DNA from: a virus
Virus record (IMG/VR): IMGVR_UViG_3300046010_004820
Span: 1 to 39,292 of that record
DNA length: 39,292 nt
Direction: 5' to 3' (one strand)
Shown one piece after another: positions 25,688 to 32,231 of the stretch. Below the pieces are notes generated by a model that saw only the letters and a list, made by a program, of their open reading frames with translations, made no database searches and had not been told where the DNA came from. The position numbers and the translations under genes are program-made. The number at the start of each line of letters is the position of its first letter. Positions within the stretch are counted from its first letter, which is position 1.

Positions 25688-26533
25688 ATGGATATCGGTG
25701 AATTGCCGGCCAAGGTGGTCGGGATGTCGAACGAGGATTACCGCAGGGCACCCGGCGACAGCCGTTCGTTCCTGCATTCGGTCGCCAAGTTCGGCGGCGA
25801 GGCCCAGCGATGGCAGGACCAGGGCCGCAGCCTGTGGGGGGGCAATGCCGCCACGGCCAAGGGGTCTGATTTCGATTCCCTGATCACGGGCGTGCTGGAG
25901 GGGCAGAACTACGACGACCTGCTGGTGGTCCCGCCGGAAGAGGTGCTGGGTGCCAACGGCTCACGGTCCACCAAGGCGTACAAGGAGTGGGCGGCGAGCC
26001 AGACGGCCATCGTCTGCTCGGCCAACGAGCGGGCCCAGTACTCCGAGATGTACCGCAGCATGGTGGCCTGCCGCCCGTGCTTTGAGTTGATGCAGGCGAC
26101 CACCGGCACGCAGTGGTCGGTGTTTTTTGACATCGACGGTCACCTCCTGAAGGTCCGGCCGGATGCCTGCACGCCGACCTTGTGGTGGGATCTCAAGACC
26201 ACCAGCCACGGGTGGGATCGCATCTATCGAAGTGCGATTGACTACGGCTACGCAGAACAGGCGTGGCTCTACACCGAGGGCGCAAAGGCTCTTGGGTACG
26301 GCGACTTCCGGATGCCGTTCGTTTTTGTGCAGACCGTGCCGCCCTACGGCTGCCGCGTCTTCTATCTCCCCGAGCAAATGGTTGAGCAAGCCGGGCAGCG
26401 GTTGCGCGGCGTGATGGAGCAGGTGCGCCTGCGTCGGGCCACGGGCGTGTACATGCCCGAGGAGTCGAACGAGATCACGGAGCTTGAGGTTCCGGCGTGG
26501 GCGATGAGGCAAGAGGAGGAGGTGGTTCTATGA
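25688..26533 (+). CDS. RecE/YqaJ-like PD-(D/E)XK exonuclease
   Basis: 281 residues. The nuclease core shows D159 (R-P-D-A-C), then D168-L-K170 (W-W-D-L-K-T-T), the PD-(D/E)XK signature, followed by Q191-A-W-L-Y195, the Q-x3-Y helix of the RecE/Cas4-like exonuclease group. The N-terminus S-R-S-F-L-H-S-V-A-K-F matches the substrate-binding start of these enzymes. It resects double-stranded ends to make 3' single strands for the ERF protein encoded next. Start at 25688 has GGAGG at ideal spacing; an in-frame ATG at 25637 would add 17 residues across the terminator hairpin. Confidence 0.85.
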   Translation: MDIGELPAKVVGMSNEDYRRAPGDSRSFLHSVAKFGGEAQRWQDQGRSLWGGNAATAKGSDFDSLITGVLEGQNYDDLLVVPPEEVLGANGSRSTKAYKEWAASQTAIVCSANERAQYSEMYRSMVACRPCFELMQATTGTQWSVFFDIDGHLLKVRPDACTPTLWWDLKTTSHGWDRIYRSAIDYGYAEQAWLYTEGAKALGYGDFRMPFVFVQTVPPYGCRVFYLPEQMVEQAGQRLRGVMEQVRLRRATGVYMPEESNEITELEVPAWAMRQEEEVVL

Positions 26534-27162
26534 ACGATTCCAATTTCATCTTGGGCCCGAGCAGTTCCCCGGAGACGGCGGAACTGACGAAGGCGTTGGC
26601 CAAGGCCCAGGCGGATTACCCGGTTGTGGCTTTCGACAGTGCGAACCCGCACTTCAAAAGCAAGTTCGCGAGCTACGCGCAGTGCTGCGATGCCTTGCGC
26701 GGGCCGTTGAACAAGAACGGTTTGTGTCTTCCCGACTTTCGACCCGGCTTCGTCAACGGCGCCTGGGTGGTGGTCGGGACTCTGCGGCACTCCTCGGGGC
26801 AGTGGATCAGCGGCGTTGCTCCGCTGATGAACCCCAAGGGTGACATGCAGGGATTCGGTGCGGCGATGACCTATGCCAAGCGCACGCTCCTGATGGCGCT
26901 CACCGGAGGTTTCTCCGGAGAGGCCGACGACGACGGGCAGAGCGTTTCGGCACAGGCCAAGGAGCCGGCCAACGGTGCGAAGCACCTTGTCTACCAGCAG
27001 GGTGCGCTGGATGCGATTGCCAAGGCCCCGAGTGAAGCCGAGGCGAAGAAGCATCTGGATCTGGTGGAGTTGCGAGTGCGAGAGAAGGCCGTGCCGGCGG
27101 AAGTGTTTCGCAGGTGCGAGGCCGAGTTCAAGAAGGTCTGGAAGAAGGAGATCAAAGCATGA
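26530..27162 (+). CDS. erf: ERF-family single-strand annealing protein
   Basis: 210 residues with the ERF hallmark: A-F-D-S-A-N-P-H-F-K-S-K-F-A at about 34-47, then G-V-A-P-L-M-N-P-K-G-D, and the core G-F-G-A-A-M-T-Y-A-K-R-T-L-L at 108-121. ERF rings bind single-stranded DNA and anneal complementary strands in phage recombination. It is ATGA-coupled to the exonuclease and the SSB genes, giving the standard exonuclease/annealase/SSB module. The C-terminal 70 residues are charged and helical, probably for partner contact. Confidence 0.9.
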   Translation: MNDSNFILGPSSSPETAELTKALAKAQADYPVVAFDSANPHFKSKFASYAQCCDALRGPLNKNGLCLPDFRPGFVNGAWVVVGTLRHSSGQWISGVAPLMNPKGDMQGFGAAMTYAKRTLLMALTGGFSGEADDDGQSVSAQAKEPANGAKHLVYQQGALDAIAKAPSEAEAKKHLDLVELRVREKAVPAEVFRRCEAEFKKVWKKEIKA

Positions 27163-27500
27163 GCGGTTACCAGCGTTTCATTTGTGTCGGCAACCTGACG
27201 AAGGACGCCGAGAGCCGGATGGTCGGTGAGTCGGAGGTCGGCAAGTACAGCCTTGCCGTCAATGGCTACAAGGACAGCGTTGAGTTCTTCGACTGTGAAC
27301 AGTGGAAGGTCGGCGGGGTTCTGCCCTACCTGACCAAGGGCACCTCGGTGCTGGTGGAGGGCGAGCTTCAGACCCAGCGGTGGGAGAAGGACGGCCAACC
27401 ACGCAGCAAGCTGGTGGTCAAGGTTCACAAGCTCCAGCTGCTCGGCGGCAAGAAGCGCGAGCAGGCCATGGAGGAAGAGTTCGCTACCGATTTCCGTTGA
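27159..27500 (+). CDS. ssb: Single-stranded DNA-binding protein
   Basis: 113 residues of OB-fold type: I-C-V-G-N-L-T-K-D-A-E opening, F-D-C-E-Q-W-K-V, L-T-K-G-T-S-V-L-V-E-G-E-L and K-L-V-V-K-V-H-K-L-Q-L-L-G-G. The usual disordered acidic tail of bacterial SSBs is reduced to about 15 residues (E-E-E-F-A-T-D-F-R) and lacks the canonical final D-x-P-F. Probably protects single strands during recombination and replication. ATGA-coupled to ERF; a strong terminator follows at once. Confidence 0.85.
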   Translation: MSGYQRFICVGNLTKDAESRMVGESEVGKYSLAVNGYKDSVEFFDCEQWKVGGVLPYLTKGTSVLVEGELQTQRWEKDGQPRSKLVVKVHKLQLLGGKKREQAMEEEFATDFR

Positions 27501-27511
27501 GAGTGCGCGCC

Positions 27512-27557
27512 GCCCGGGGGGTCGGGTTTCTCCGTCCCGGCCCCCCGGGCCTTCTCT
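27512..27557 (+). terminator. Strong hairpin terminator after ssb
   Basis: A 15-bp stem (27512-27526 with 27536-27550, one G-U pair) closes a 9-base loop and is followed by CTTCTCT. It ends only 12 bases before the helicase ATG, leaving no room for a new promoter, so it may act as an attenuator of helicase expression. Confidence 0.7.
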
Positions 27558-27568
27558 AACACAACACC

Positions 27569-28072
27569 ATGCAACTACGCGACTACCAAGACGAGCTTGT
27601 CACTCAGAACCTGGACGCCATGCGTCGGGGCGTAAAGGCGACTCTTAACCACCTCTTTACCGGGGCTGGCAAGACCGTCTGCTTCGTCACCATGGCCGAC
27701 AGGATCCACGGCCGGACGTTGATCATCTGCCCCTTGCGCGAGCTTGTCTGGCAGACGGTCAACAAGGTCAGGGAAATCTGCGAGTCCGATCCAGGCATTG
27801 AGATGGCTGACTATGTGTCGGACGAGGATGACATGTTCCCCACCAAGGTTGTGGTGGCTTGTAAGCCAACCCTCCTGAGCAAGCGGGGCGGGGAGTACAG
27901 GTACAAGCGGTTCACCGACATCTCGCTGGTGATTGTCGATGAAGCTCACCTGATGTGTTCCGAGGCGGTCGTTGAAATGCTCCGGTACTTCCAGGAGCAG
28001 GGTGCGATGGTGGCTGGGTTCACGGCCACGCCTTTCCGGATGGACGGCAAGGCCATGCTCAAGGGTGCGTGA
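27569..28072 (+). CDS. DEAH superfamily 2 helicase, N-terminal RecA lobe
   Basis: 167 residues holding all lobe-1 motifs: L-R-D-Y-Q-D-E-L (Q-like), F-T-G-A-G-K-T (Walker A, 31-36), L-I-I-C-P-L-R-E-L (Ia), V-I-V-D-E-A-H (II, 124-127) and F-T-A-T-P-F-R (III, 152-157). It stops at the inter-lobe linker, and the second lobe is encoded in the -1 frame starting with a GTGA overlap. The two together equal a normal phage helicase. No Shine-Dalgarno sequence precedes the ATG. Either a two-subunit enzyme, a frameshifted gene, or a programmed frameshift. Confidence 0.8.
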   Translation: MQLRDYQDELVTQNLDAMRRGVKATLNHLFTGAGKTVCFVTMADRIHGRTLIICPLRELVWQTVNKVREICESDPGIEMADYVSDEDDMFPTKVVVACKPTLLSKRGGEYRYKRFTDISLVIVDEAHLMCSEAVVEMLRYFQEQGAMVAGFTATPFRMDGKAMLKGA

Positions 28073-29097
28073 TGGACTTCTACAACGAACTCATCGGCGG
28101 ATACGACCTGCGGTGGGCCATCGACAATGGCTGGGCCGTGCCACCGGTCTGCAAGCTCGCCCGTGTCGAAGGTCTTGATCTGTCACAGGTCAAGATCGTC
28201 AACGGCGACTACGCCCAGCAGGCCCTGCAAGTCGAACTGAACAAGGAGGCCAACCTTCACCGGCTGTGCATGATCTGCGCCGAGGAGATGGAGGGGCCCA
28301 CTGTCCTGTTCGCCGGCAGCGTGTTCGCCATGCACGGCGCGACCAATTACCTCCGCAACAACTACGGCATCAGGGCGGTGGAGGTCTGGGGCACGCAGGA
28401 TCCGGAGGAGCGTGATGAGGCACTTCGACAGTTCAAAAGCGGACAGGCGCAAGTTCTTGTCAACTGCGTTGTCGTTGCCGTGGGCTTTGACTTTCCTCCC
28501 ACGCAGACTCTTATCCTCGGCCGACCCACCCGCTCCAGGTCGTTTTGGCTTCAGTGCGTTGGACGAGCCACTCGCCCTCTCCCCGGTGTTGTTGACTACG
28601 AAGGCTCGGATGCACCCGGCCGTCTTGGAAGGATCCGAGATAGCGGCAAGCCTCATTTCAAGATCGTTGACTGCACTACCGGATCCTTGGACCACTCCCT
28701 CATCACGTCCGTGGACATGTTCTGCGAGGGCGACAAGGAAGTCCGGAATGCTGTCAAGCGCGCGGCCGAGAAGACGCCGCTGACTGAAGAGCAGATGCGG
28801 GAACTGGCGGCCAAGGAGGCGGCCAAGATCGCCGCCGCGAAACAGATCGAAGAGATGCGCAAGAACACCCATGGTCGGGGTGCAGGTCGCGTCTCGGGGC
28901 AGGTGGTTGACATCGCCGCCCGGTCCACGCGGTCGGTCGGAACATACCGAAATCCCCTGCGTGGCCAGTACCACCACGTCAAGTTGGGGGCTCTGCCGCC
29001 GGGCTACATCAACTGGGCCGTCAACAACACCAAGGGGTGGATCAGGGATCTGTTCATCAAAGAAAGGACGAGGCGCAGTGAGCGACAAACGGCCTGA
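28069..29097 (+). CDS. DEAH superfamily 2 helicase, C-terminal RecA lobe
   Basis: 342 residues from a GTG overlapping the stop of the lobe-1 gene. It begins with linker sequence (F-Y-N-E-L-I-G-G-Y-D-L-R-W-A-I) and then has T-V-L-F-A-G-S-V (IV), V-A-V-G-F-D-F-P (V, about 136-143) and Q-C-V-G-R-A-T-R-P (VI, 162-170). The C-terminal third is a helical, basic extension (K-E-A-A-K-I-A-A-A-K-Q-I) of unknown job, possibly DNA or partner binding. It cannot hydrolyse ATP without lobe 1. Confidence 0.8.
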   Translation: MMDFYNELIGGYDLRWAIDNGWAVPPVCKLARVEGLDLSQVKIVNGDYAQQALQVELNKEANLHRLCMICAEEMEGPTVLFAGSVFAMHGATNYLRNNYGIRAVEVWGTQDPEERDEALRQFKSGQAQVLVNCVVVAVGFDFPPTQTLILGRPTRSRSFWLQCVGRATRPLPGVVDYEGSDAPGRLGRIRDSGKPHFKIVDCTTGSLDHSLITSVDMFCEGDKEVRNAVKRAAEKTPLTEEQMRELAAKEAAKIAAAKQIEEMRKNTHGRGAGRVSGQVVDIAARSTRSVGTYRNPLRGQYHHVKLGALPPGYINWAVNNTKGWIRDLFIKERTRRSERQTA

Positions 29098-29410
29098 CCT
29101 GCTACTGGACGAGACGGTGGAGTCGTTGTTGGAAGTGTTCGATACGCGGCATGTGTTTCCCAAAGAGTTCATCACGGAGGTAAGGAAAGATGAGCAAGGT
29201 TTCTTTCGGAGATTGTGGACTTCGTTTAAGGCATGCTTTGGCTTTCGCCGGGCAGATCCGCCATCGGTGCCTGATCAACAAGGAGGCTGCGAAGTGGGTG
29301 GCAGCGGATCTCGGACTGGATGTGGCACAGACCGAGGGGGCGGTGAGGCTCCTCAAAAAGCTGCCCCGCCCCCCGTCCCGCGAGCGGCTGGCGCTCGTCG
29401 CCATGCGTGA
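29078..29410 (+). CDS. Possible small hypothetical protein
   Basis: A GTG frame overlapping the helicase end by 20 bases. The first 55 residues look like a genuine helical protein (D-L-L-L-D-E-T-V-E-S-L-L-E-V-F-D). After about residue 58 it becomes Gly/Pro/Arg-rich, where the overlapping 29190 frame is the better coding candidate. It may be real with a shorter functional part, or the N-terminal relic of a shifted gene. Function unknown. Confidence 0.35.
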   Translation: MSDKRPDLLLDETVESLLEVFDTRHVFPKEFITEVRKDEQGFFRRLWTSFKACFGFRRADPPSVPDQQGGCEVGGSGSRTGCGTDRGGGEAPQKAAPPPVPRAAGARRHA

Positions 29411-29795
29411 CCCCGGGCTGGATGACGCCGACATCGCTGAAATGTTCGCCATGCCCATCGCTTGGGCGGCTGACGTGCGTGATCGCTGCGAGGAGCTTCG
29501 GGTGGCCGAGCCGATCAGCGAGTACCTGGAGTATCTGGAGGAGGGCCTTCGCCCCGGCGATCCGACGCCGGCCGAGATCCTCGTCCAGGCCGAGAGGCTT
29601 CGGCTGGATCGGCCACCCGAGATGCGGATGCCGCTTCTGCGGCCACGGAGGGTGCCAGTGGCAGATTCCCAATCTTTCATGGAGGGGCAATGCGTTCGTT
29701 CAAGTCGGCTCTCCGTAGCGGCCAGGACGCCGAGCGGAGGTGGGTGGGCGACCGTCGCAGCGAAGGGCTGGCGGTCGCCCACGGGAAGAAGCTGA
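29190..29795 (+). CDS. Hypothetical protein with HTH-like segment
   Basis: 201 residues. The ATG at 29190 has GGAGG and AAGGA upstream. Residues about 60-110 look like a helix-turn-helix (R-L-A-L-V-A-M-R-D-P-G-L-D-D-A-D-I-A-E-M-F), followed by an acidic helical region (I-S-E-Y-L-E-Y-L-E-E-G-L). The last 35 residues overlap the 29690 gene in another frame and look like read-through. A DNA-binding role is possible. No named family recognised. Confidence 0.5.
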   Translation: MSKVSFGDCGLRLRHALAFAGQIRHRCLINKEAAKWVAADLGLDVAQTEGAVRLLKKLPRPPSRERLALVAMRDPGLDDADIAEMFAMPIAWAADVRDRCEELRVAEPISEYLEYLEEGLRPGDPTPAEILVQAERLRLDRPPEMRMPLLRPRRVPVADSQSFMEGQCVRSSRLSVAARTPSGGGWATVAAKGWRSPTGRS

Positions 29796-30307
29796 TCATT
29801 GCGAGACACAACAAGAACACGGACCACGTTGAGTCTCCCGATGCCGTTGGGCTCGTTTCGATAGAGATCAAGGAGCGATCTCTCTCATTCACTTCACCGG
29901 AGGATTATCCCTATGACACAGTCTTCGTTGACGACATGCGAGGTCTTGGACGCGAGCGACTCCAGCACCTCGCCTATGTCTACCTCAGCAAGCCCACCGG
30001 ACATTGGGTGTGGCTCACGCCCCTTGACCGGGACGAATCTTGGAAGGAGGAGGACGTTTACGACCGGGGGCGGAGGCACAACGTCCCCACGCTGGTCGCC
30101 CCCAAGAGGTTCCTGCGGCACGCCGAATCACTGCGAGCTTTCCTTTACCCACACCACCTACTGGATCTTGTCGATGGAGAAACCGGAGCCTTTGTCAGCG
30201 GAGGAGGAGAAGTTGAAGAACGAGATCGCTACGTTGCGCAAACGCATCCAGACATTGGCGGAAGAAAACTTCCTCCTGCGCCAAAAACTCGCAAACGTAT
30301 GGGGTGA
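29690..30307 (+). CDS. PD-(D/E)XK-like phage nuclease
   Basis: 205 residues with GGAGG 4-8 bases upstream. The core shows E15 in the first helix, D51 (S-P-D-A-V-G) and E59-I-K61 (V-S-I-E-I-K-E-R), a plausible PD-(D/E)XK active site, followed by H-L-A-Y-V-Y-L-S and H-W-V-W-L-T-P strands. It may cut or resolve DNA. The last 43 residues overlap the small coiled-coil gene at 30174 in another frame and are probably not functionally important. Confidence 0.6.
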   Translation: MRSFKSALRSGQDAERRWVGDRRSEGLAVAHGKKLIIARHNKNTDHVESPDAVGLVSIEIKERSLSFTSPEDYPYDTVFVDDMRGLGRERLQHLAYVYLSKPTGHWVWLTPLDRDESWKEEDVYDRGRRHNVPTLVAPKRFLRHAESLRAFLYPHHLLDLVDGETGAFVSGGGEVEERDRYVAQTHPDIGGRKLPPAPKTRKRMG

Positions 30308-30311
30308 GTGA
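30174..30311 (+). CDS. Small coiled-coil protein, 45 aa
   Basis: Starts M-E-K-P-E-P-L-S and continues with leucine/isoleucine heptads (E-I-A-T-L-R-K-R-I-Q-T-L-A-E-E-N-F-L-L), a leucine-zipper-like coiled coil. It lies within the end of the 29690 gene in another frame. The heptad pattern makes this frame the more convincing one there. No ribosome site stands out. Possibly a small dimeric regulator or accessory; function unknown. Confidence 0.5.
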   Translation: MEKPEPLSAEEEKLKNEIATLRKRIQTLAEENFLLRQKLANVWGE

Positions 30312-30454
30312 TGAACCTTGTCAGCGAGCATGACCAGAACCGGGTCCGTGATCTGGAGCATGAGGTCCAGGCACTGGCCGAAAACTTTCAGGCGCTCCGC
30401 AATGTGCTGGACGCCATCCGCGCCATGGTGGAGGACAGAGATGGTTCACGTTGA
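30311..30454 (+). CDS. Small coiled-coil protein, 47 aa
   Basis: ATG overlaps the stop of the previous gene. It encodes 47 residues, almost entirely one amphipathic helix (V-R-D-L-E-H-E-V-Q-A-L-A-E-N-F-Q-A-L). Like its upstream neighbour it is a short coiled coil, so the two might pair. It overlaps the next gene by 14 bases. No family recognised. Confidence 0.5.
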   Translation: MNLVSEHDQNRVRDLEHEVQALAENFQALRNVLDAIRAMVEDRDGSR

Positions 30455-30626
30455 GGAGCGGATCGACGCCGCGATCCATGACTACCAGCTGCTCGGCGGC
30501 CAGGGGATCTCAAGGGACGGGGCGTGGTCGGTTGTCAACTATGTCGGGCCGTCGTCTGTCCTGGCCCTGCTGGCCGAGGCGGCAGAGGAGATCAAGCACC
30601 TACGAAAGCAGCTGGCATCCAAATGA
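30441..30626 (+). CDS. Small helical hypothetical protein, 61 aa
   Basis: ATG at 30441 with GGAGGA upstream. The product M-V-H-V-E-E-R-I-D-A-A-I-H-D-Y is soluble, with a Gly-rich turn and a C-terminal helix (L-A-L-L-A-E-A-A-E-E-I-K-H-L-R-K-Q-L). Common sort of phage early protein; function unknown. Coupled by ATGA to a membrane protein gene. Confidence 0.5.
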   Translation: MVHVEERIDAAIHDYQLLGGQGISRDGAWSVVNYVGPSSVLALLAEAAEEIKHLRKQLASK

Positions 30627-30766
30627 GCGGACCACTGATCCTGATCTCCATGTGTATCTATTTTTTCGTTGGCATTGAGCAAGGCCTTAAAGGAAACTAC
30701 GCCGGCTTCATCATGTGGTGCAGCTACGGAACGGCGAACATCGGCCTCTGGATGATGAGCAAATGA
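30623..30766 (+). CDS. Small membrane protein, 47 aa
   Basis: 47 residues with two hydrophobic stretches (L-I-L-I-S-M-C-I-Y-F-F-V and Y-A-G-F-I-M-W-C-S-Y-G). Likely spans the membrane once or twice, with a short polar loop (E-Q-G-L-K-G-N). ATGA-coupled to neighbours. Possibly a superinfection or accessory membrane factor; no family recognised. Confidence 0.5.
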   Translation: MSGPLILISMCIYFFVGIEQGLKGNYAGFIMWCSYGTANIGLWMMSK

Positions 30767-30894
30767 CCGACCGTGACCACTTCGCCGCTGCGGCACTGGA
30801 TCGTTTGCGAAACATATCTGTCTTGATAAGTAACACTAATGAAATTAGGGGCAGCGGCAGCAATGAAAGGACACACCATGCCGAAAGACGTTGA
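30763..30894 (+). CDS. Short phage protein, probably truncated at the cassette array
   Basis: 43 codons, beginning M-T-D-R-D-H-F-A-A-A-A-L-D, the start of a common small phage protein family (M-T-x-R-D-x-F-A-A). After about residue 20 the sequence turns Asn/Ser/Arg-rich and runs into the first attC-like site, with its stop inside that site's loop. The family normally continues for 30-60 further residues of a different kind, so the gene seems cut by the array. Overlaps its neighbour by ATGA. Confidence 0.45.
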   Translation: MTDRDHFAAAALDRLRNISVLISNTNEIRGSGSNERTHHAERR

Positions 30895-30924
30895 TGAGAT
30901 GTCCGCTGCATCGCGTGGTTCTGT
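30852..30924 (+). repeat. attC-like site A (left arm diverged)
   Basis: CAGCGG at 30852-30857 pairs with CCGCTG at 30903-30908, across a 45-base loop; the right arm continues CATCGCGTG to the box GTTCTGT at 30918-30924. The inner-arm and loop layout match site E base spacing exactly (45-base loop, ATG 26 bases after the CAGCGG start). The outer-left box is not recognisable; a TAAC at 30831-30834 is the nearest candidate. Loop carries AAAGGA and an ATG at 30878. Confidence 0.55.
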
Positions 30925-30956
30925 GGTTTGTTGGATGACACAACAGGAGAATCGAA

Positions 30957-31232
30957 ATGATCTACAACGCAATCAAGCGGCGAGACAACCTCATCTCGGG
31001 GCTGCGCGACTCGCAGGAGTTTTTCTGCAATGCCATGAACAGGCAGCATGGCAGCCTCATCGACTGGATGAGGTGGCAGATTGAGAAGCGCGAGACGCGG
31101 CTGGAAACCATAGGGCTCATCGCGAAGGCAGGCGGCGAGCCACTGACCGCAGATGCCGCCAGGACGGCCGGCGAGGTGGCGGCATTTCAGGCCGTGCTGG
31201 CGTACATCAACAATGGATGGAAGGCAGAGTAG
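30957..31232 (+). CDS. Cassette gene 1: hypothetical helical protein
   Basis: 91 residues from an ATG with CAGGAG upstream. Mostly helical and charged (M-R-W-Q-I-E-K-R-E-T-R-L-E-T), with an Ala-rich C-terminal helix (A-A-R-T-A-G-E-V-A-A-F-Q-A-V-L) and no Cys cluster or membrane segment. It lies between attC-like sites A and B, its TAG ending 3 bases before the outer box of B. No family recognised. Confidence 0.6.
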   Translation: MIYNAIKRRDNLISGLRDSQEFFCNAMNRQHGSLIDWMRWQIEKRETRLETIGLIAKAGGEPLTADAARTAGEVAAFQAVLAYINNGWKAE

Positions 31233-31235
31233 CCC

Positions 31236-31291
31236 ACAGAACACGCAGGATAAGCGGCGGCCCCGCCGTCCGCTTCATCCGCTGGTTCTGG
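31236..31291 (+). repeat. attC-like site B
   Basis: Outer box ACAGAAC (31236-31242) and GTTCTGG (31285-31291) pair. Inner arms GGATAAGCGG and CCGCTTCATCC pair with one extra unpaired base on the right arm. The centre GGCGGCCCCGCC forms a further stem. Starts 3 bases after the stop codon of cassette gene 1. Confidence 0.65.
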
Positions 31292-31340
31292 GGCGAATCG
31301 AACGTATTGGAAAACCAACGGAAAGCGACGGATTACGAAT

Positions 31341-31553
31341 ATGACTCGGGCGACGACAAGTCGGGGAAACGTGTCGCAAAAAGCCAAGCCTCGCTACACA
31401 TCGCGGCCTGTGTTGTGGGGGCTGCGACGAAGGGGCGGGCTGTACGAGCCAATGGTTTTCGGCACCAAGCAGGCGGCGTCGTTTCACGCAGCAGCGGCGA
31501 TTGACGGGCTGACGGTGGTGGCGCTGCACGCCAAATCACGGGCGAGCAAGTAG
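31341..31553 (+). CDS. Cassette gene 2: small basic protein
   Basis: 70 residues, strongly basic at the N-terminus (R-G-N-V-S-Q-K-A-K-P-R-Y), then V-L-W-G-L-R-R-R-G-G-L-Y-E-P and an Ala/Val-rich end (D-G-L-T-V-V-A-L-H-A-K-S). No ribosome site is obvious. The TAG stops 2 bases before site C. Nucleic-acid binding is possible from charge alone; no family recognised. Confidence 0.5.
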   Translation: MTRATTSRGNVSQKAKPRYTSRPVLWGLRRRGGLYEPMVFGTKQAASFHAAAAIDGLTVVALHAKSRASK

Positions 31554-31555
31554 CC

Positions 31556-31606
31556 ACAGAACGCCAGCGATCAGCGGCGTCAGTCCGCTGCATCGCTTGG
31601 TTCTGG
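31556..31606 (+). repeat. attC-like site C (clearest copy)
   Basis: ACAGAAC (31556-31562) and GTTCTGG (31600-31606) as outer boxes. Inner arms AGCGATCAGCGG and CCGCTGCATCGCT pair fully except for one unpaired base, exactly the extrahelical-base pattern of attC. Loop CGTCAGT. Total 51 bases. The left inner arm fits the general attC pattern A-A-C-G-Y-Y...A-G-C-S-G-C closely. Confidence 0.7.
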
Positions 31607-31629
31607 GAGCGTAGTGAAAGGAGTTGACG

Positions 31630-31857
31630 ATGCAGACAGCAAGGCGATGGGCCTCCGCAAAGAACAAGCGGCTACCGCCACTGATGAAGTCGGTGCTGGT
31701 GAAGATCGACTCTGCGTGGGGGGCGTCGGGCGAGCGAGTGACGATTGGCTGGCGAGCAGAGCAAAAGCGTTGGATTGTGTTGACGGCGGTTGGGTCGGAG
31801 GATGCAAAGGTTACCCACTGGATGCCGCTACCGGCCCCGCCAACGGACGGCAAGTAG
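31630..31857 (+). CDS. Cassette gene 3: DUF551-like protein
   Basis: 75 residues from an ATG with AGGAG at ideal spacing (an in-frame TTG lies at 31624). The C-terminal V-T-H-W-M-P-L-P-A-P-P is the signature ending of DUF551 proteins, small phage or prophage proteins of unknown function, and W-I-V-L-T-A-V-G fits the strand before it. The N-terminus is basic. It ends 3 bases before site D. A phage-type gene inside a cassette unit is notable. Confidence 0.65.
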   Translation: MQTARRWASAKNKRLPPLMKSVLVKIDSAWGASGERVTIGWRAEQKRWIVLTAVGSEDAKVTHWMPLPAPPTDGK

Positions 31858-31860
31858 TCC

Positions 31861-31945
31861 ACAGAACGGCTGCATTGAGCAGCCCGAGAAAGGACGTTGA
31901 TATGACACAGGACGCTGACGGGTCTGCTCCAATGCTTGGTTCTCA
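31861..31945 (+). repeat. attC-like site D (long loop)
   Basis: ACAGAAC (31861-31867) pairs with GTTCTCA (31939-31945) with partial match (AGAAC/GTTCT). Inner arms GCATTGAGCAGCCC and GGGTCTGCTCCAATGC pair except for two extra bases. The 34-base loop (31886-31919) contains AAAGGA and the ATG at 31902 of the next gene. The arm sequence differs from sites A, C and E, yet keeps the same structure, which argues for selection on fold. Confidence 0.6.
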
Positions 31946-32231
31946 GGAGCCTGTCGGGTGGGTTGTACGGGACATCACCGGAATACACTCAAGGCTGCAC
32001 GCGAACCGTGAGGACGCTGAGGCTTTCGCAAACTGCCAGCCAGTTGGGGAGGTTGTGCCGCTTTTCGCCGCACCAGCACTGACTGACGAGGAGCGGGAGG
32101 CGGTTGGCTTCGGCATGAACTCGCTGGATGTGGCTTGCAGCCGAATGCAACCAAAGATTTACGCGCAAGAGATTCGGCATCTGGAGAAAGCGTCAGATGC
32201 GCTTCGCGGCCTACTCAAGCGACTTTCCTGA
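31902..32231 (+). CDS. Cassette gene 4: phage-type small protein starting inside attC
   Basis: 109 residues. The body (E-P-V-G-W-V-V-R-D, then P-V-G-E-V-V-P-L-F-A-A-P-A-L-T-D-E-E-R-E-A) is a familiar phage protein type, with a helical C-terminus. The only reasonable start is the ATG at 31902 in the loop of site D, with AAAGGA upstream. The first 13 residues (M-T-Q-D-A-D-G-S-A-P-M-L-G) are therefore encoded by the recombination site, and the crossover point falls inside the reading frame. The TGA overlaps the outer box of site E. Confidence 0.65.
   Translation: MTQDADGSAPMLGSQEPVGWVVRDITGIHSRLHANREDAEAFANCQPVGEVVPLFAAPALTDEEREAVGFGMNSLDVACSRMQPKIYAQEIRHLEKASDALRGLLKRLS

Noticed and set aside
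25344-25690. CI-like repressor or Cro gene for lysogeny control
   Set aside because: The region between integrase and exonuclease has no HTH-encoding frame; only the promoter, attP-like sequence and a doubtful membrane ORF.
28055-28075. Classic programmed -1 frameshift signal in the helicase
   Set aside because: No X-XXY-YYZ heptamer and no strong downstream structure are evident, so a frameshift signal cannot be claimed.
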